Source: Cupriavidus necator (lineage in GTDB: Bacteria > Pseudomonadota > Gammaproteobacteria > Burkholderiales > Burkholderiaceae). Taken from it: a stretch of DNA of 64,000 nucleotides. The translations under genes and the position numbers were made by a program. A model generated the notes under the pieces. It did no database searches, was not told the origin of the DNA, and saw only the letters and a list, made by a program, of their open reading frames with translations. Positions 54,664 to 63,203 of the stretch are shown piece by piece. The first letter of the stretch is position 1. Every line of letters begins with the position of its first letter. The DNA is taken from assembly GCA_022041995.1 (NCBI GenBank), contig CP074390.1:1984001-2048000 (forward strand). The letters are read 5' to 3'.

Positions 54664-55551
54664 GTGCGCAATATCAATGAAGACACAATAACCCAGGCAG
54701 TAATTGGGTCCTTGGACAAGTGTGAGAATCCGCGCTTGAAGCAGGTGATGACAAGTTTGGTTCAGCATCTTCATGCGTTCGCGCGAGATGTCCAACTGAC
54801 GGAGGATGAGTGGGCCAAGGCCATCTCATTTTTGACTGAGGTCGGTCATATTACCGACGACAAACGTCAAGAGTTCATTCTCCTGTCTGACACGCTAGGC
54901 CTGTCAATGTTGGTCACGACGCAAAACAATAAGAAGCCCGCGAATTGCACGGAAGCCACAGTCTTTGGTCCGTTCTTCGTGGATGGTGCGCCCGTCTATC
55001 AAAACGGTGATGACATTGCGAACGGCGCATCGGGTGCGCCTTGCTATTTCAAAGGCCAAGTGCGTGGCACGAACGGTGAACCTATCGCAAACGCGTGGCT
55101 CGATGTGTGGCAGTCCGATGAGGACGGATTCTACGATGTTCAATCCAGCGTTGCGCGGATTGCAGGAGAGACTGAGTTCCGCGCCCGAGGCAAGTTGCAA
55201 ACGGACGACCAAGGGTTCTTCAATTTTCGCTCCATCCTGGCCGAAGCCTATCCGATTCCACATGATGGTCCCGTTGGCCGCATGTTGAATGCAATTGGCC
55301 GTCATCCATGGCGGCCTGCACATCTGCACTTCATGATTCAGGCTCCAGGATACGAGACCCTCATTACCCATGTCTTCCGAGAAGGCGATCAGTACCTTGA
55401 CTCCGACGTAGTGTTTGGCGTGCGCTCGTCGCTCATCGTCGATTGGGTGCCGCATGAGCCCGGGATTACGCCAGATGGCAAAGTCCTGGACGTGCCGTGG
55501 TTCACTCTTGACTACGACTTCGTTCTCAATCCAATCGCGAGTAAGCCATGA
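54664..55551 (+). CDS. Hydroxyquinol 1,2-dioxygenase
   Basis: 295 residues from GTG 54664, chosen because GGAG lies seven bases before it. The N-terminal helical dimer domain covers residues 1-95. The iron site is complete: Y157 (DGFYDVQ), Y196 (EAYPIPHDGPVG), H220 and H222 (RPAHLHF). The catalytic segment TVFGPFFVDGAPVYQNGDDI is close to intradiol dioxygenases that open hydroxyquinol (1,2,4-trihydroxybenzene) to maleylacetate. It forms a tight operon with the Dabb and maleylacetate reductase genes. Catechol dioxygenase is the main alternative, less likely with maleylacetate reductase next door. Confidence 0.9.
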   Translation: MRNINEDTITQAVIGSLDKCENPRLKQVMTSLVQHLHAFARDVQLTEDEWAKAISFLTEVGHITDDKRQEFILLSDTLGLSMLVTTQNNKKPANCTEATVFGPFFVDGAPVYQNGDDIANGASGAPCYFKGQVRGTNGEPIANAWLDVWQSDEDGFYDVQSSVARIAGETEFRARGKLQTDDQGFFNFRSILAEAYPIPHDGPVGRMLNAIGRHPWRPAHLHFMIQAPGYETLITHVFREGDQYLDSDVVFGVRSSLIVDWVPHEPGITPDGKVLDVPWFTLDYDFVLNPIASKP

Positions 55552-55898
55552 TCAAGCATATTGTTATGTGGAGAGTTCGCGGTGACACACTTGCGGAACG
55601 CGAGTCAGCGTCCCGTCTTGTCAAGAATCGCTTCGAAAGTCTCCGAGGCCTGATTCCTGGTATGAGACATCTGGAGATCGGGCTGGACTCGAGTCGCGTC
55701 GATTACGCGTGCGATGTTGTGCTAATGACAGAGTTCGAATCTCGCGAGGCGCTCGAGGCGTATGCCGTTCACCCCGAGCACTTGAGAGTTCGCAACGAAC
55801 TCGGCGATTTGCGAACCGCCCGTTTCCAAGTCGACTACGCGATAGACGGCTCTCGCAGTTTGGAAGAAAGCGAACAAAAATCCCATGCAAAAGTTTGA
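55548..55898 (+). CDS. Dabb (stress-responsive A/B barrel) domain protein
   Basis: 116 residues, start overlapping the dioxygenase stop by ATGA and end overlapping the reductase start by 14 bases. IKHIVMWRVRGDTLAERESA, GLIPGMRHLEIGLDSSRVDY and YACDVVLMTEFESREALEAY are the Dabb fold. The family is ferredoxin-like; some members act in aromatic or polyketide cyclisation. Role in this operon unknown, but translational coupling on both sides says it belongs to the pathway. Confidence 0.85.
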   Translation: MIKHIVMWRVRGDTLAERESASRLVKNRFESLRGLIPGMRHLEIGLDSSRVDYACDVVLMTEFESREALEAYAVHPEHLRVRNELGDLRTARFQVDYAIDGSRSLEESEQKSHAKV

Positions 55899-56949
55899 CT
55901 TCGTCTATCAGGCTCGCGCCGGCCGGGTGGTGTTTGGCCCTGACAGTCTGCAATACCTCGAGCGGGAGGTGTTGAGCCTTGGCGCCGAGCGAGCGCTGAT
56001 TCTCTGCAGCCCCGATCAAAGGGAAACCGGCGAAATGGTTGCAGCCAGACTTGGAAGTAGGGCTGCCGGTGTGTTCAATCGCGTCGTGATGCACGTGCCC
56101 ATAGAACTCGCGAAGGAGGCCCGGGCACTTGCAAAAGAGCTACGTGCCGATTGCGCAATTGCGGTGGGCGGTGGCTCGACGGTCGGCCTAGGTAAGGCGA
56201 TTGCACTCGAATCCGGCTTGCCGATTCTCGCCGTTCCGACGACCTATGCAGGCAGCGAAATGACGCCAATCTTTGGCATCACCGAAGCCGGCCTTAAGCG
56301 CACAGGAACGGATCTACGAGTTCTACCCAGGACGATTATCTACGATCCAAAGCTGAGCGTGAGCCTGCCGGTTGGGCTATCGGTCACAAGTGGTATTAAC
56401 GCAATTGCTCACGCAGCGGAGGCACTTTACTCGCGCGACGCTAATCCAGTGACGAGTCTTCTTGCGGAAGAGGGCATCGCAGCATTGGCGAGCGCCATTC
56501 CGGGCATCGTGAAAGATCCCCTGGACATGGAAGCGCGCAGCGGCGCGCTCTATGGAGCATGGCTTTGTGGAACGGTGTTGGGCAGCGTCGGCATGGCATT
56601 GCACCACAAGCTGTGCCACACCCTCGGAGGAAGTTTTAATCTTCCGCATGCTCAAACTCACACTATCGTCCTGCCACACGCGTTGGCTTATAACCGTGAG
56701 TCTGCCCCGGAGGCGATGGATAGGATTGCGCGTGCGTTGGGCGTCGAAGACGCAGCGGTCGGCGCGTACGAGCTTGCGAAGGCGAACGGCGCACCAACAG
56801 CGCTAAGGGACATCGGCATGAGGGCCGAAGATTTGGAGAAAGCGGCTGATATCGCAAGTGCGAACCCGTACTGGAATCCTCGACCTGTCGAGCGCGACGC
56901 CATTCTCGCTCTCCTGCGTAATGCGTTCGAAGGCATCTCGCCGCGGTAA
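55885..56949 (+). CDS. Maleylacetate reductase
   Basis: 354 residues of the iron-type alcohol dehydrogenase group. AIAVGGGSTVGLGKAIALES and LPILAVPTTYAGSEMTPIFG are the NAD(H)-binding segments; GINAIAHAAEALYSRDANPV, ALHHKLCHTLGGSFNLPHAQ and HTIVLPHALAYN hold the conserved His residues. It reduces maleylacetate, the product of hydroxyquinol cleavage, to 3-oxoadipate. Length and motifs are standard, and the operon position is conclusive for this branch. Confidence 0.92.
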   Translation: MQKFDFVYQARAGRVVFGPDSLQYLEREVLSLGAERALILCSPDQRETGEMVAARLGSRAAGVFNRVVMHVPIELAKEARALAKELRADCAIAVGGGSTVGLGKAIALESGLPILAVPTTYAGSEMTPIFGITEAGLKRTGTDLRVLPRTIIYDPKLSVSLPVGLSVTSGINAIAHAAEALYSRDANPVTSLLAEEGIAALASAIPGIVKDPLDMEARSGALYGAWLCGTVLGSVGMALHHKLCHTLGGSFNLPHAQTHTIVLPHALAYNRESAPEAMDRIARALGVEDAAVGAYELAKANGAPTALRDIGMRAEDLEKAADIASANPYWNPRPVERDAILALLRNAFEGISPR

Positions 56950-57013
56950 CGCACACGCTGGGCGAGCATTCGTGGACAACGGACTGCTTGTGTAACGGAG
57001 GGGAAACTCCATC

Positions 57014-57298
57014 ATGAACTTCACAGTGTACTGCCTTGACCACCCCGGCATGGTGGAGCGACGCCTCGCTTGCTACGACGATCACAAGGCATACCTCCAG
57101 ACATCGCCAGTCAAGGCGCTCATTTCCGGCCCGCTTACGCTGGAAGATGGGCAGACCATGATAGGCAGCTTCTTCTTGTACGAGGCGGAGCGGATTGAAG
57201 ATATCAAAGCATTTGTGACAGACGACCCTTTTAATAGGGCGGGCATCTGGAAGTCTATCGACATTCGTCCGTTTATCAAGCGGGTCGATAACCGTTAG
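57014..57298 (+). CDS. YciI-like protein 2
   Basis: 94 residues, MNFTVYCLDHPGMVERRLAC to IKRVDNR. Shares CLDHP, GPL, IGSFFLYE, DP-N-AG-WKS and KR-DNR with YciI-like protein 1 at 52006, so they are clear paralogues. GGAGGGGAAACTCC precedes the ATG. It lies behind maleylacetate reductase, within the same direction of transcription. Confidence 0.85.
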   Translation: MNFTVYCLDHPGMVERRLACYDDHKAYLQTSPVKALISGPLTLEDGQTMIGSFFLYEAERIEDIKAFVTDDPFNRAGIWKSIDIRPFIKRVDNR

Positions 57299-57406
57299 GC
57301 AAGCAGACGCGTATGCCTTTGAGCAAAAAATATGGTGAGCGGGATACGGGCTTACGGCCGGGACTGATGCACCAGGCACGACACAGTAGGACAGTAGGAG
57401 ACAGGA

Positions 57407-58210
57407 ATGGAAACAGGTTTGGCGGGACGAACTGTCCTGGTGACAGGGGCAGCTCAAGGGATCGGTCGCGCGACAGCCCTGGCGTTCGCAAGAGAGGGCG
57501 CACAGTTGTGCTTGCTTGATATCGACGTCGATGCGTTGGAAAGGCTTCAAACGGAGATTCGCACAATTGGAGCGAAGGCTAGCTTTGCGAAGGCAGACCT
57601 ATCCACGGCTGACGGCGTTAAAGACGGCATTAATGCCGTTCTTAAGCCATTTAGTGGGCAGCTTGACGTGCTGGTAAACAATGTCGGCTCTGGGAAGGTC
57701 CGTACGTTTGAAGAGCTTTCCGATGAAGATTGGGATTTCACAATGAATCTCAACTTCATGAGCTATGTGAGAGCCTGTCGCTACGCACTTCCTCGGCTTC
57801 GTACAAGAGATAAGCCCGTCATCATCAACAACGCGTCCGATTTAGCTCGCCAGCCAGAACCAGTGCCGATCGACTACTCAGCATCGAAGGCTGCTGTGCT
57901 CGCTCTGACCAAGGGTCTTGCTCGTGCTGAGGCACCGAAGGTTCGTGTCAATGCCGTAGCACCTGGGCCGGTTTGGACGCCGTTCTGGACGAAAGAAGGA
58001 GGGTTCGCCGAGACAATGGGCAAGTTCCATGGCATGGAACCGCGCGAAGCGGTCGAGCATGAACTTTCGCTGCGCCAACTCCCGCTTAAGCGTCTGGGTA
58101 ATCCCGAAGAAGTGGCAAACGTGATCGTATTTCTTTCCTCAGACATGGCGTCGTTCGTTACCTCGTCTGTCTGGGGCGTAGACGGTGGAAGTATCCGGAG
58201 TCTCATCTGA
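57407..58210 (+). CDS. Short-chain dehydrogenase/reductase
   Basis: 267 residues behind AGGAGACAGGA. TVLVTGAAQGIGRATALAFA is the cofactor loop, DVLVNNVGSG the NNAG equivalent, and NNASDLARQPEPVPIDYSAS with K completes S-Y-K. VWGVDGGSIRSLI closes the fold. It probably oxidises or reduces an intermediate upstream of the decarboxylases. The substrate is unknown. Confidence 0.9.
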   Translation: METGLAGRTVLVTGAAQGIGRATALAFAREGAQLCLLDIDVDALERLQTEIRTIGAKASFAKADLSTADGVKDGINAVLKPFSGQLDVLVNNVGSGKVRTFEELSDEDWDFTMNLNFMSYVRACRYALPRLRTRDKPVIINNASDLARQPEPVPIDYSASKAAVLALTKGLARAEAPKVRVNAVAPGPVWTPFWTKEGGFAETMGKFHGMEPREAVEHELSLRQLPLKRLGNPEEVANVIVFLSSDMASFVTSSVWGVDGGSIRSLI

Positions 58211-58277
58211 CCCCCTGAATTTTGTAGTTAAGCGACAAAGCTCCCACACGAGCTTTGCTCACTGTTGAGGATTCAAA

Positions 58278-59237
58278 ATGCGTACGATTGCGTTGGAAGA
58301 GCATTTCACCCATCCCGATATGGCCGTCTATAGCGCAAACACCGCGACAATAGCTGAGCCGCGGGTGTGGGAGGATGCCGTTCGCCATCTGCTGGACTTT
58401 ACCGAGCTGCGGATTCCTGCCATGGATGCCGCAGGTCTCGATATGCAAGTGCTTTCCTTGAATGCGCCAGGCATCCAGGCGGAAAAAGACACGAACGTTG
58501 CGATCAAGCGTGCCACGTTCATGAACGATACTCTCGCGGAAGCGATCGGCAGGAATCCGGATCGATTTTCCGGATTCGCCGCGCTGCCTACCCAAGATCC
58601 CATGGCAGCGGCCAACGAGCTCGAGCGTGCGGTGGTGGAGTTGGGGCTGAAAGGGGGCGTTGTCAATGCGCACACGCACGGCAAATACTTGGACGACCCC
58701 AGCTTTCGCGTACTGTGGGAACGGATGGTCGACCTCGATGTTCCACTGTATCTGCATCCTGCGAATGGTGTCGACTTACCTCACGTTCTGTCCGGTCATC
58801 CTGAACTGGTGGGCCCGATGTGGAGCTGGGGAAATGATACGGCTTCGCACGTACTCCGATGCGTTTTTGGCGGGGTCTTCGACGATTTTCCGGAGGCCAA
58901 GCTAATGGTTGGGCACATGGGTGAAGGCCTGCCCTATACGCTATGGCGACTCGATTCCCGATGGTCCTGGCACTTTCATCACGGTATCAAGCTCAAACGC
59001 GAAAAGCCTTCAGACTACATTCGGCATAACCTCTATATCACCACGAGCGGCGTGTGCGACAATGCTCCACTGCAATGCGCACTGTCGGCTATGGGGGCAG
59101 ACCACGTTCTCTTTTCTACGGATTATCCGTTTGAGGACCTTCCGACCGCCACCAGCTTCCTTCGCGATGCGCCGGTGAGCGACGAGGTTCGCGCCAAAAT
59201 CGCACACGGAAATGCCGAGCGGCTGCTGAAGCTTTGA
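58278..59237 (+). CDS. Gamma-resorcylate decarboxylase-like amidohydrolase 2
   Basis: 319 residues. RTIALEEHFTH holds E7 and H9; PLYLHPANGVDLPHVLSGHP, VGHMGEGLPYTLWRLDS and VLFSTDYPFEDLPTATSFLR give the remaining metal ligands. It is a paralogue of the protein at 52434 but clearly diverged, with a different loop after the second ligand (NGVDLPHV versus RDPLMSREP), so the substrate may differ. It follows the SDR by 67 bases in the same direction. Confidence 0.88.
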   Translation: MRTIALEEHFTHPDMAVYSANTATIAEPRVWEDAVRHLLDFTELRIPAMDAAGLDMQVLSLNAPGIQAEKDTNVAIKRATFMNDTLAEAIGRNPDRFSGFAALPTQDPMAAANELERAVVELGLKGGVVNAHTHGKYLDDPSFRVLWERMVDLDVPLYLHPANGVDLPHVLSGHPELVGPMWSWGNDTASHVLRCVFGGVFDDFPEAKLMVGHMGEGLPYTLWRLDSRWSWHFHHGIKLKREKPSDYIRHNLYITTSGVCDNAPLQCALSAMGADHVLFSTDYPFEDLPTATSFLRDAPVSDEVRAKIAHGNAERLLKL

Positions 59238-59504
59238 CGATACAACGCGCGACAGGCTGCCTACGCCCCCTCACTTTCAGGGAAACTTGCTAGCGGGTCG
59301 CGCGCCTTGAAGGCGTCAGTATTCACGCCGGCGTGACGATTCGGCTGCGGATTCATGTCATTTTCTGGCTTTCCGCGACAGCAGGCAATTCGACTCTGCA
59401 CACGAGCTAAGCCGGCCGCTTTGCTTGGTGCAGTGGCAGGGTACACCCGCGTCGGGTCGGCCTGCTCCCTACCGAAAATTGGTACAGTGCAGAAGCAGTT
59501 TTCT

Positions 59505-60719
59505 ATGCGGCTCAGAGAGCTTGATCTGCTGCGAATGTTCGCCGCGCTGCTTAGCGGTGCGGCAATCCGGATTTGCGATGCTCTATTGCCGAGCCTGGTG
59601 AGCATATTCAAGGTATCGGCGGGCTACGCTGCGCTCACAATTACGGCATTCGCCCTCACCTATAGCCTTACGCAGTTGATCTTTGGCCCGCTCGGCGATC
59701 GGGTCGGGAGGCCACGTCTTGTTCGGATCGCCTTGTATGGCGCTTCGGCAGGCGCCGCGTTGTCCGCTATGGCTCCGTCCATCGACATTCTCCTATTTGG
59801 GCGCTTCATTTGGGGATGCGCTGGTGCCGGCATTGTCCCACTTTGTATGGCATGGATCGGCGACGAAGTGCCATACGCTGAACGCCAGGCAGCTTTGGCA
59901 AAATTGCTAATCGGAACGCTTACGGGTATGGCCCTTGGCCAATTGCTTGGCGGCATCCTAGTTGACACGATGGTGGGATGGAGGGGAGCGTTCGTACTAA
60001 TGGCACTTGCCTACGTGGGAACAGCGGCCAGGCTAGCCGTGGTCCTGCGCCGACCTGAACATCGGGAAATCGACATCGTGGCGTATCCCCACGTGAGTCA
60101 ATCCTGTGGCGAAACGATAGCCGAGTCTGCGCGTATGGTGCTCCACGTCCTCACATCTCGTTGGCCGCGGATCGTACTGCTGGCGACCTTCCTCGAAGGC
60201 GTGTTCTTGCTGGGACCGCTGGCGTTGGTGCCAGCGTGGTTGCATGCGCGCTTTCAAATTTCGCCCGCCAGCGCTTCAATGTGCGCCGCTCTCTATGCTG
60301 TCGGCGGGCTGGCGTATGCGTGCGCCGCACGGCCCCTTGTTTCGAAGATCGGAGAGCAAGGGATGGTGCTGTCGGGCACCCTACTCGTCGGCTTTGCGTT
60401 GATCGGAATTGGGGGATTGCCAACACCCAGCTTAGGTGTTCCGGTTGCATTCTTATTGGGCTTCGGCGCCTATCTACTTCACAACACGCTACAGGTCCAT
60501 GCTACACAGATGTCTCCGGGAGTTCGCGGGACAGCCGTGTCGCTGTTCACTGCCAGCTTGTATCTTGGCCAGGCCTTTGGTGTCATGGTCGGCGGATGGT
60601 CGATTGATCATCTTGGATATCGCCCGGTCTTCCTCGTCGGATCGGTAGCTATGCTCATAGTCGGCTGGTGCTTCTGGGCGATGTTGAATCGACGCCGTGC
60701 CGATCATGCCGCTGCGTGA
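59505..60719 (+). CDS. MFS transporter, Bcr/CflA or DHA1-like
   Basis: 404 residues from ATG 59505; a longer open frame to 59355 has an N-terminus unlike a transporter. Twelve membrane segments. LTQLIFGPLGDRVGRPRLVR is the loop 2-3 signature and LFGRFIWGCAGAGIVPLCMA the fourth segment. The ribosome site is weak (GAAGCAG). Could export a toxic intermediate or import the aromatic acid. The gene is in line with the decarboxylase and the NTF2-like gene. Confidence 0.82.
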   Translation: MRLRELDLLRMFAALLSGAAIRICDALLPSLVSIFKVSAGYAALTITAFALTYSLTQLIFGPLGDRVGRPRLVRIALYGASAGAALSAMAPSIDILLFGRFIWGCAGAGIVPLCMAWIGDEVPYAERQAALAKLLIGTLTGMALGQLLGGILVDTMVGWRGAFVLMALAYVGTAARLAVVLRRPEHREIDIVAYPHVSQSCGETIAESARMVLHVLTSRWPRIVLLATFLEGVFLLGPLALVPAWLHARFQISPASASMCAALYAVGGLAYACAARPLVSKIGEQGMVLSGTLLVGFALIGIGGLPTPSLGVPVAFLLGFGAYLLHNTLQVHATQMSPGVRGTAVSLFTASLYLGQAFGVMVGGWSIDHLGYRPVFLVGSVAMLIVGWCFWAMLNRRRADHAAA

Positions 60720-60767
60720 GTCAGGTTGGACTGTTCTGAATGAAACTCTAAGCAAGAGGAGCTGATA

Positions 60768-61238
60768 GTGGCCGCGAGCGAATTGCATATGAACGATCGA
60801 GAACTCTTACGGCAACTGCTTACGACATACTGCGTATGCCTCGACAACTACGATATTGAAGGACTCGGCGAGGCCTTCACCGAAGACGGCGTTATGGACC
60901 AAGGGCCGGGTAGGGGAGGGCCTATCAAGGGCCGCGCATCAATCGTGGCGGGTGTGAAGGAACGCCATTCCCGATTCAAGCGAACCTGCCATCAGCTTGG
61001 GGAGAGTCAACTGTGCATTGCTGGAGATGCCGCTCGCGGCGTCACCTACGTTACGGCGATTCACCAGGATTGGGACGGTAACGTTGCGACTGCTCACCTC
61101 CGGTATCACGATGTCTTTAGGCGGGTCGACGGCCTTGGGTGGAGAATTGCCGAAAGAACATCGCGCGCGATGCTGGTACAGGGATTTGACGAGGGACAGT
61201 GGAACTGGGTCTGCCGTAAGCCTCTCATCGAGAAGTAA
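60768..61238 (+). CDS. SnoaL/NTF2-like protein
   Basis: 156 residues from GTG 60768 with GAGGAG seven bases before. DRELLRQLLTTYCVCLDNYD and GLGEAFTEDGVMD open an NTF2-like cone; YHDVFRRVDGLGWRIAERTS closes it. The family includes scytalone dehydratase and polyketide cyclases as well as ring-hydroxylase small subunits. No signal peptide, so cytoplasmic. Probably an isomerase, dehydratase or cyclase of the pathway. Confidence 0.8.
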   Translation: MAASELHMNDRELLRQLLTTYCVCLDNYDIEGLGEAFTEDGVMDQGPGRGGPIKGRASIVAGVKERHSRFKRTCHQLGESQLCIAGDAARGVTYVTAIHQDWDGNVATAHLRYHDVFRRVDGLGWRIAERTSRAMLVQGFDEGQWNWVCRKPLIEK

Positions 61239-61315
61239 ATGCGCTATTTACGGCTCATTTCCATTCGTTTCACCGCTGCTGGTCTTGAATGTCTCAAACA
61301 TCGAGAGAGCTAAAA

Positions 61316-61987
61316 ATGAACAAGATTGTCCGCTTTGTCTTGCTCAAACGAAGGCGCGATCTAACGCATGAACAGTTCTCAGCGTACTGGTGCTCACGAC
61401 ACGTCGAAGTGCTCATGGCTTCGGGGCTCCGGGACTACAACGCCAGCTACACACAAAATCATTTCGCAGCGCTGCCAGGCTATTCAACCGACGCCCTCCG
61501 TTTCGATGGAGCACCGCAAATGCTTCAATGCGATGCCAGCGTCATTCAATCAGGTTTTCAACAGGATCCTCGCTACCTCAACTTTGTGCGACCGGACGAG
61601 GACATGTTTTTGGAAGCGGGCGAGGGGCAGACGTTATTCGCGGACGTGGTGGAGGTCAACCCAGGTCATGGAACCGCCACGAAGCTCATGATCTTTGCGT
61701 CTTATGCGGTAGGTGTCACGAGGGAGCGCGGTAAGGCCATACTCGGCGAATGGAACAAGTCGCTTCTCCGCGAAGGCGACGTCGCTGCCTCCTCGTGTAA
61801 TCAGTATTTCGCTATCGCTGGTGCGACTAGGGGGGCACTACCACATTTTGATGTGGTACTGGAGTTTTGCGTCAAGGAAGAGAGCGCGGCCATCTCGCTC
61901 TTTTCGAACCTTAATGAAACATGGCCGACGGTTCTCGAAAAGGGAAGCTGCTTTCCCGTCCTTTCTCGGGCCCGTTTCTTCTATTGA
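61316..61987 (+). CDS. EthD-domain protein (two ferredoxin-like modules)
   Basis: 223 residues from ATG 61316. The first half (NKIVRFVLLKRRRDLTHEQF, SAYWCSRHVEVLMASGLRDY) is an EthD domain; the second half (ATKLMIFASYAVGVTRERGK, LGEWNKSLLREGDVAASSCN) looks like a second, degenerate copy, so the protein is a tandem fusion. EthD proteins accompany cytochrome P450 or ring-cleavage pathways; their chemistry is poorly known. Last gene of the cluster. Confidence 0.78.
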   Translation: MNKIVRFVLLKRRRDLTHEQFSAYWCSRHVEVLMASGLRDYNASYTQNHFAALPGYSTDALRFDGAPQMLQCDASVIQSGFQQDPRYLNFVRPDEDMFLEAGEGQTLFADVVEVNPGHGTATKLMIFASYAVGVTRERGKAILGEWNKSLLREGDVAASSCNQYFAIAGATRGALPHFDVVLEFCVKEESAAISLFSNLNETWPTVLEKGSCFPVLSRARFFY

Positions 61988-62570
61988 GTCGGAGCTTGCG
62001 CTCCCATCCCGCCCCCTAGCTCAAAGGCGAAAGGGCGGCCGGACTTTGTGCGGTTCTCTGCAGCCGGAGAGCTCCAAAGGGAATCGAGAGAATGGCCTTC
62101 GCAACGCGCTGACGGAGTTACTTGCAGATCAGGGAGCGTGCAAGAGCGTGAGCATACATCTAGTCCGGTGAATCACAGCGAACCTGGCGGACTCTCGACA
62201 GGATCCTGGCCCGCTTGCGACGCAAATATGTTTTCAAAGTTGGTGACGCTGCTCGGTAATTGCCTCCAAAGCCATTGTTCCGCAGTCTAAAAAACTCATT
62301 TCCGTTGGTGGCATTTCTTTACTTCGAGCGAGCCCTTACCGTTGCGCAACCCAGACATATTGGAAAGACAGCCGCACGCAAACCTCAGTTCTGCAACGCG
62401 CACGTCGACTTTCAACTGGGGTACGGAGGCGTGCCATCCATGCTGTCGCAGATTCCGTCGGCGAAAGCGATGCACGCAAATGCTCGGCGCAGATAGGTCA
62501 ACGCCTCGTTTAAATGGATGACGTCACGCTCTCCACGGTGACCGTCCACACGAAACATAAGATGATATCT
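61988..62570. other. Intergenic stretch before the porin gene
   Basis: About 580 bases with no supported gene or strong hairpin. The porin promoter must be within it. Confidence 0.4.
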
Positions 62571-62582
62571 AGGAGGAGAAGA

Positions 62583-62804
62583 GTGAGAGGATTGCGAACT
62601 GCTACCAAAGCCGGTGTAGTGGCTCTTGCAGCGATGGTGTCCGTCGGAGCTGCATACGCACAGTCATCAGTGACTTTATATGGCGTGGTGGATGCAGGCA
62701 TTGAGTATGCCACCCATCAGCCCGGAAGTGGCTCCAGCGTCGTTAGGATGAACTCGGGGAATATTGCGGGCTCTCGCTGGGGACTGCGCGGGGTCGAGGA
62801 GTTG
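62583..62804 (+). pseudogene. Outer-membrane porin (Burkholderiales type), cut by IS3 copy 2
   Basis: Begins at GTG 62583 with AGGAGG six bases before. Signal peptide: GLRTATKAGVVALAAMVSVG then AAYA-QSS. The mature start SSVTLYGVVDAGIEYATHQP and NIAGSRWGLRGVEEL is the classic first strands of Gram-negative trimeric porins of Burkholderiales. Only 74 codons remain before the IS3 end at 62805, out of about 350-400 normal, so the porin is null unless the distal part is expressed from another start outside the window. Confidence 0.9.
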
Positions 62805-62894
62805 AGAGGTGGCGCCGGAAATTCGGACAGTCGGATAAATGGAAGAGCTGGGGTCTGAGCCGGCCATAATGGCGGGCAGAAAGGACCTCAGAAG

Positions 62895-63203
62895 ATGACG
62901 AAACGAAGCAGGCGAACCCACTCGGCGGGGTTGAAGGCGAAGGTAGCCCTGGCGGCCCTCAAGGGCGAAAAGACGCTGGCGGAGCTGGCCCAGCAGTACG
63001 ACGTGCACCCCAGCCAGATCACAGCGTGGAAGCAGCAGTTGGTGGAGCATGCCGCGGACCTGTTCGGCGGTGGCAAGGAAAGTGGGGGCGAGCCGCCGGT
63101 GGATTTGAAGGTGCTGCACGCCAAGATCGGCCAGTTGGCGCTGGAGAACGATTTTTTGTCCGGCGCGCTCAGCAAGGCCGGCCTGCTGAGCGCAAAGCGA
63201 TGA
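62895..63203 (+). CDS. IS3-family transposase orfA, copy 2
   Basis: 102 residues identical to the copy-1 product at 13706-14014, including the HTH (TLAELAQQYDVHPSQITAWK) and the leucine-rich tail. It overlaps orfB by ATGA. Confidence 0.93.
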   Translation: MTKRSRRTHSAGLKAKVALAALKGEKTLAELAQQYDVHPSQITAWKQQLVEHAADLFGGGKESGGEPPVDLKVLHAKIGQLALENDFLSGALSKAGLLSAKR

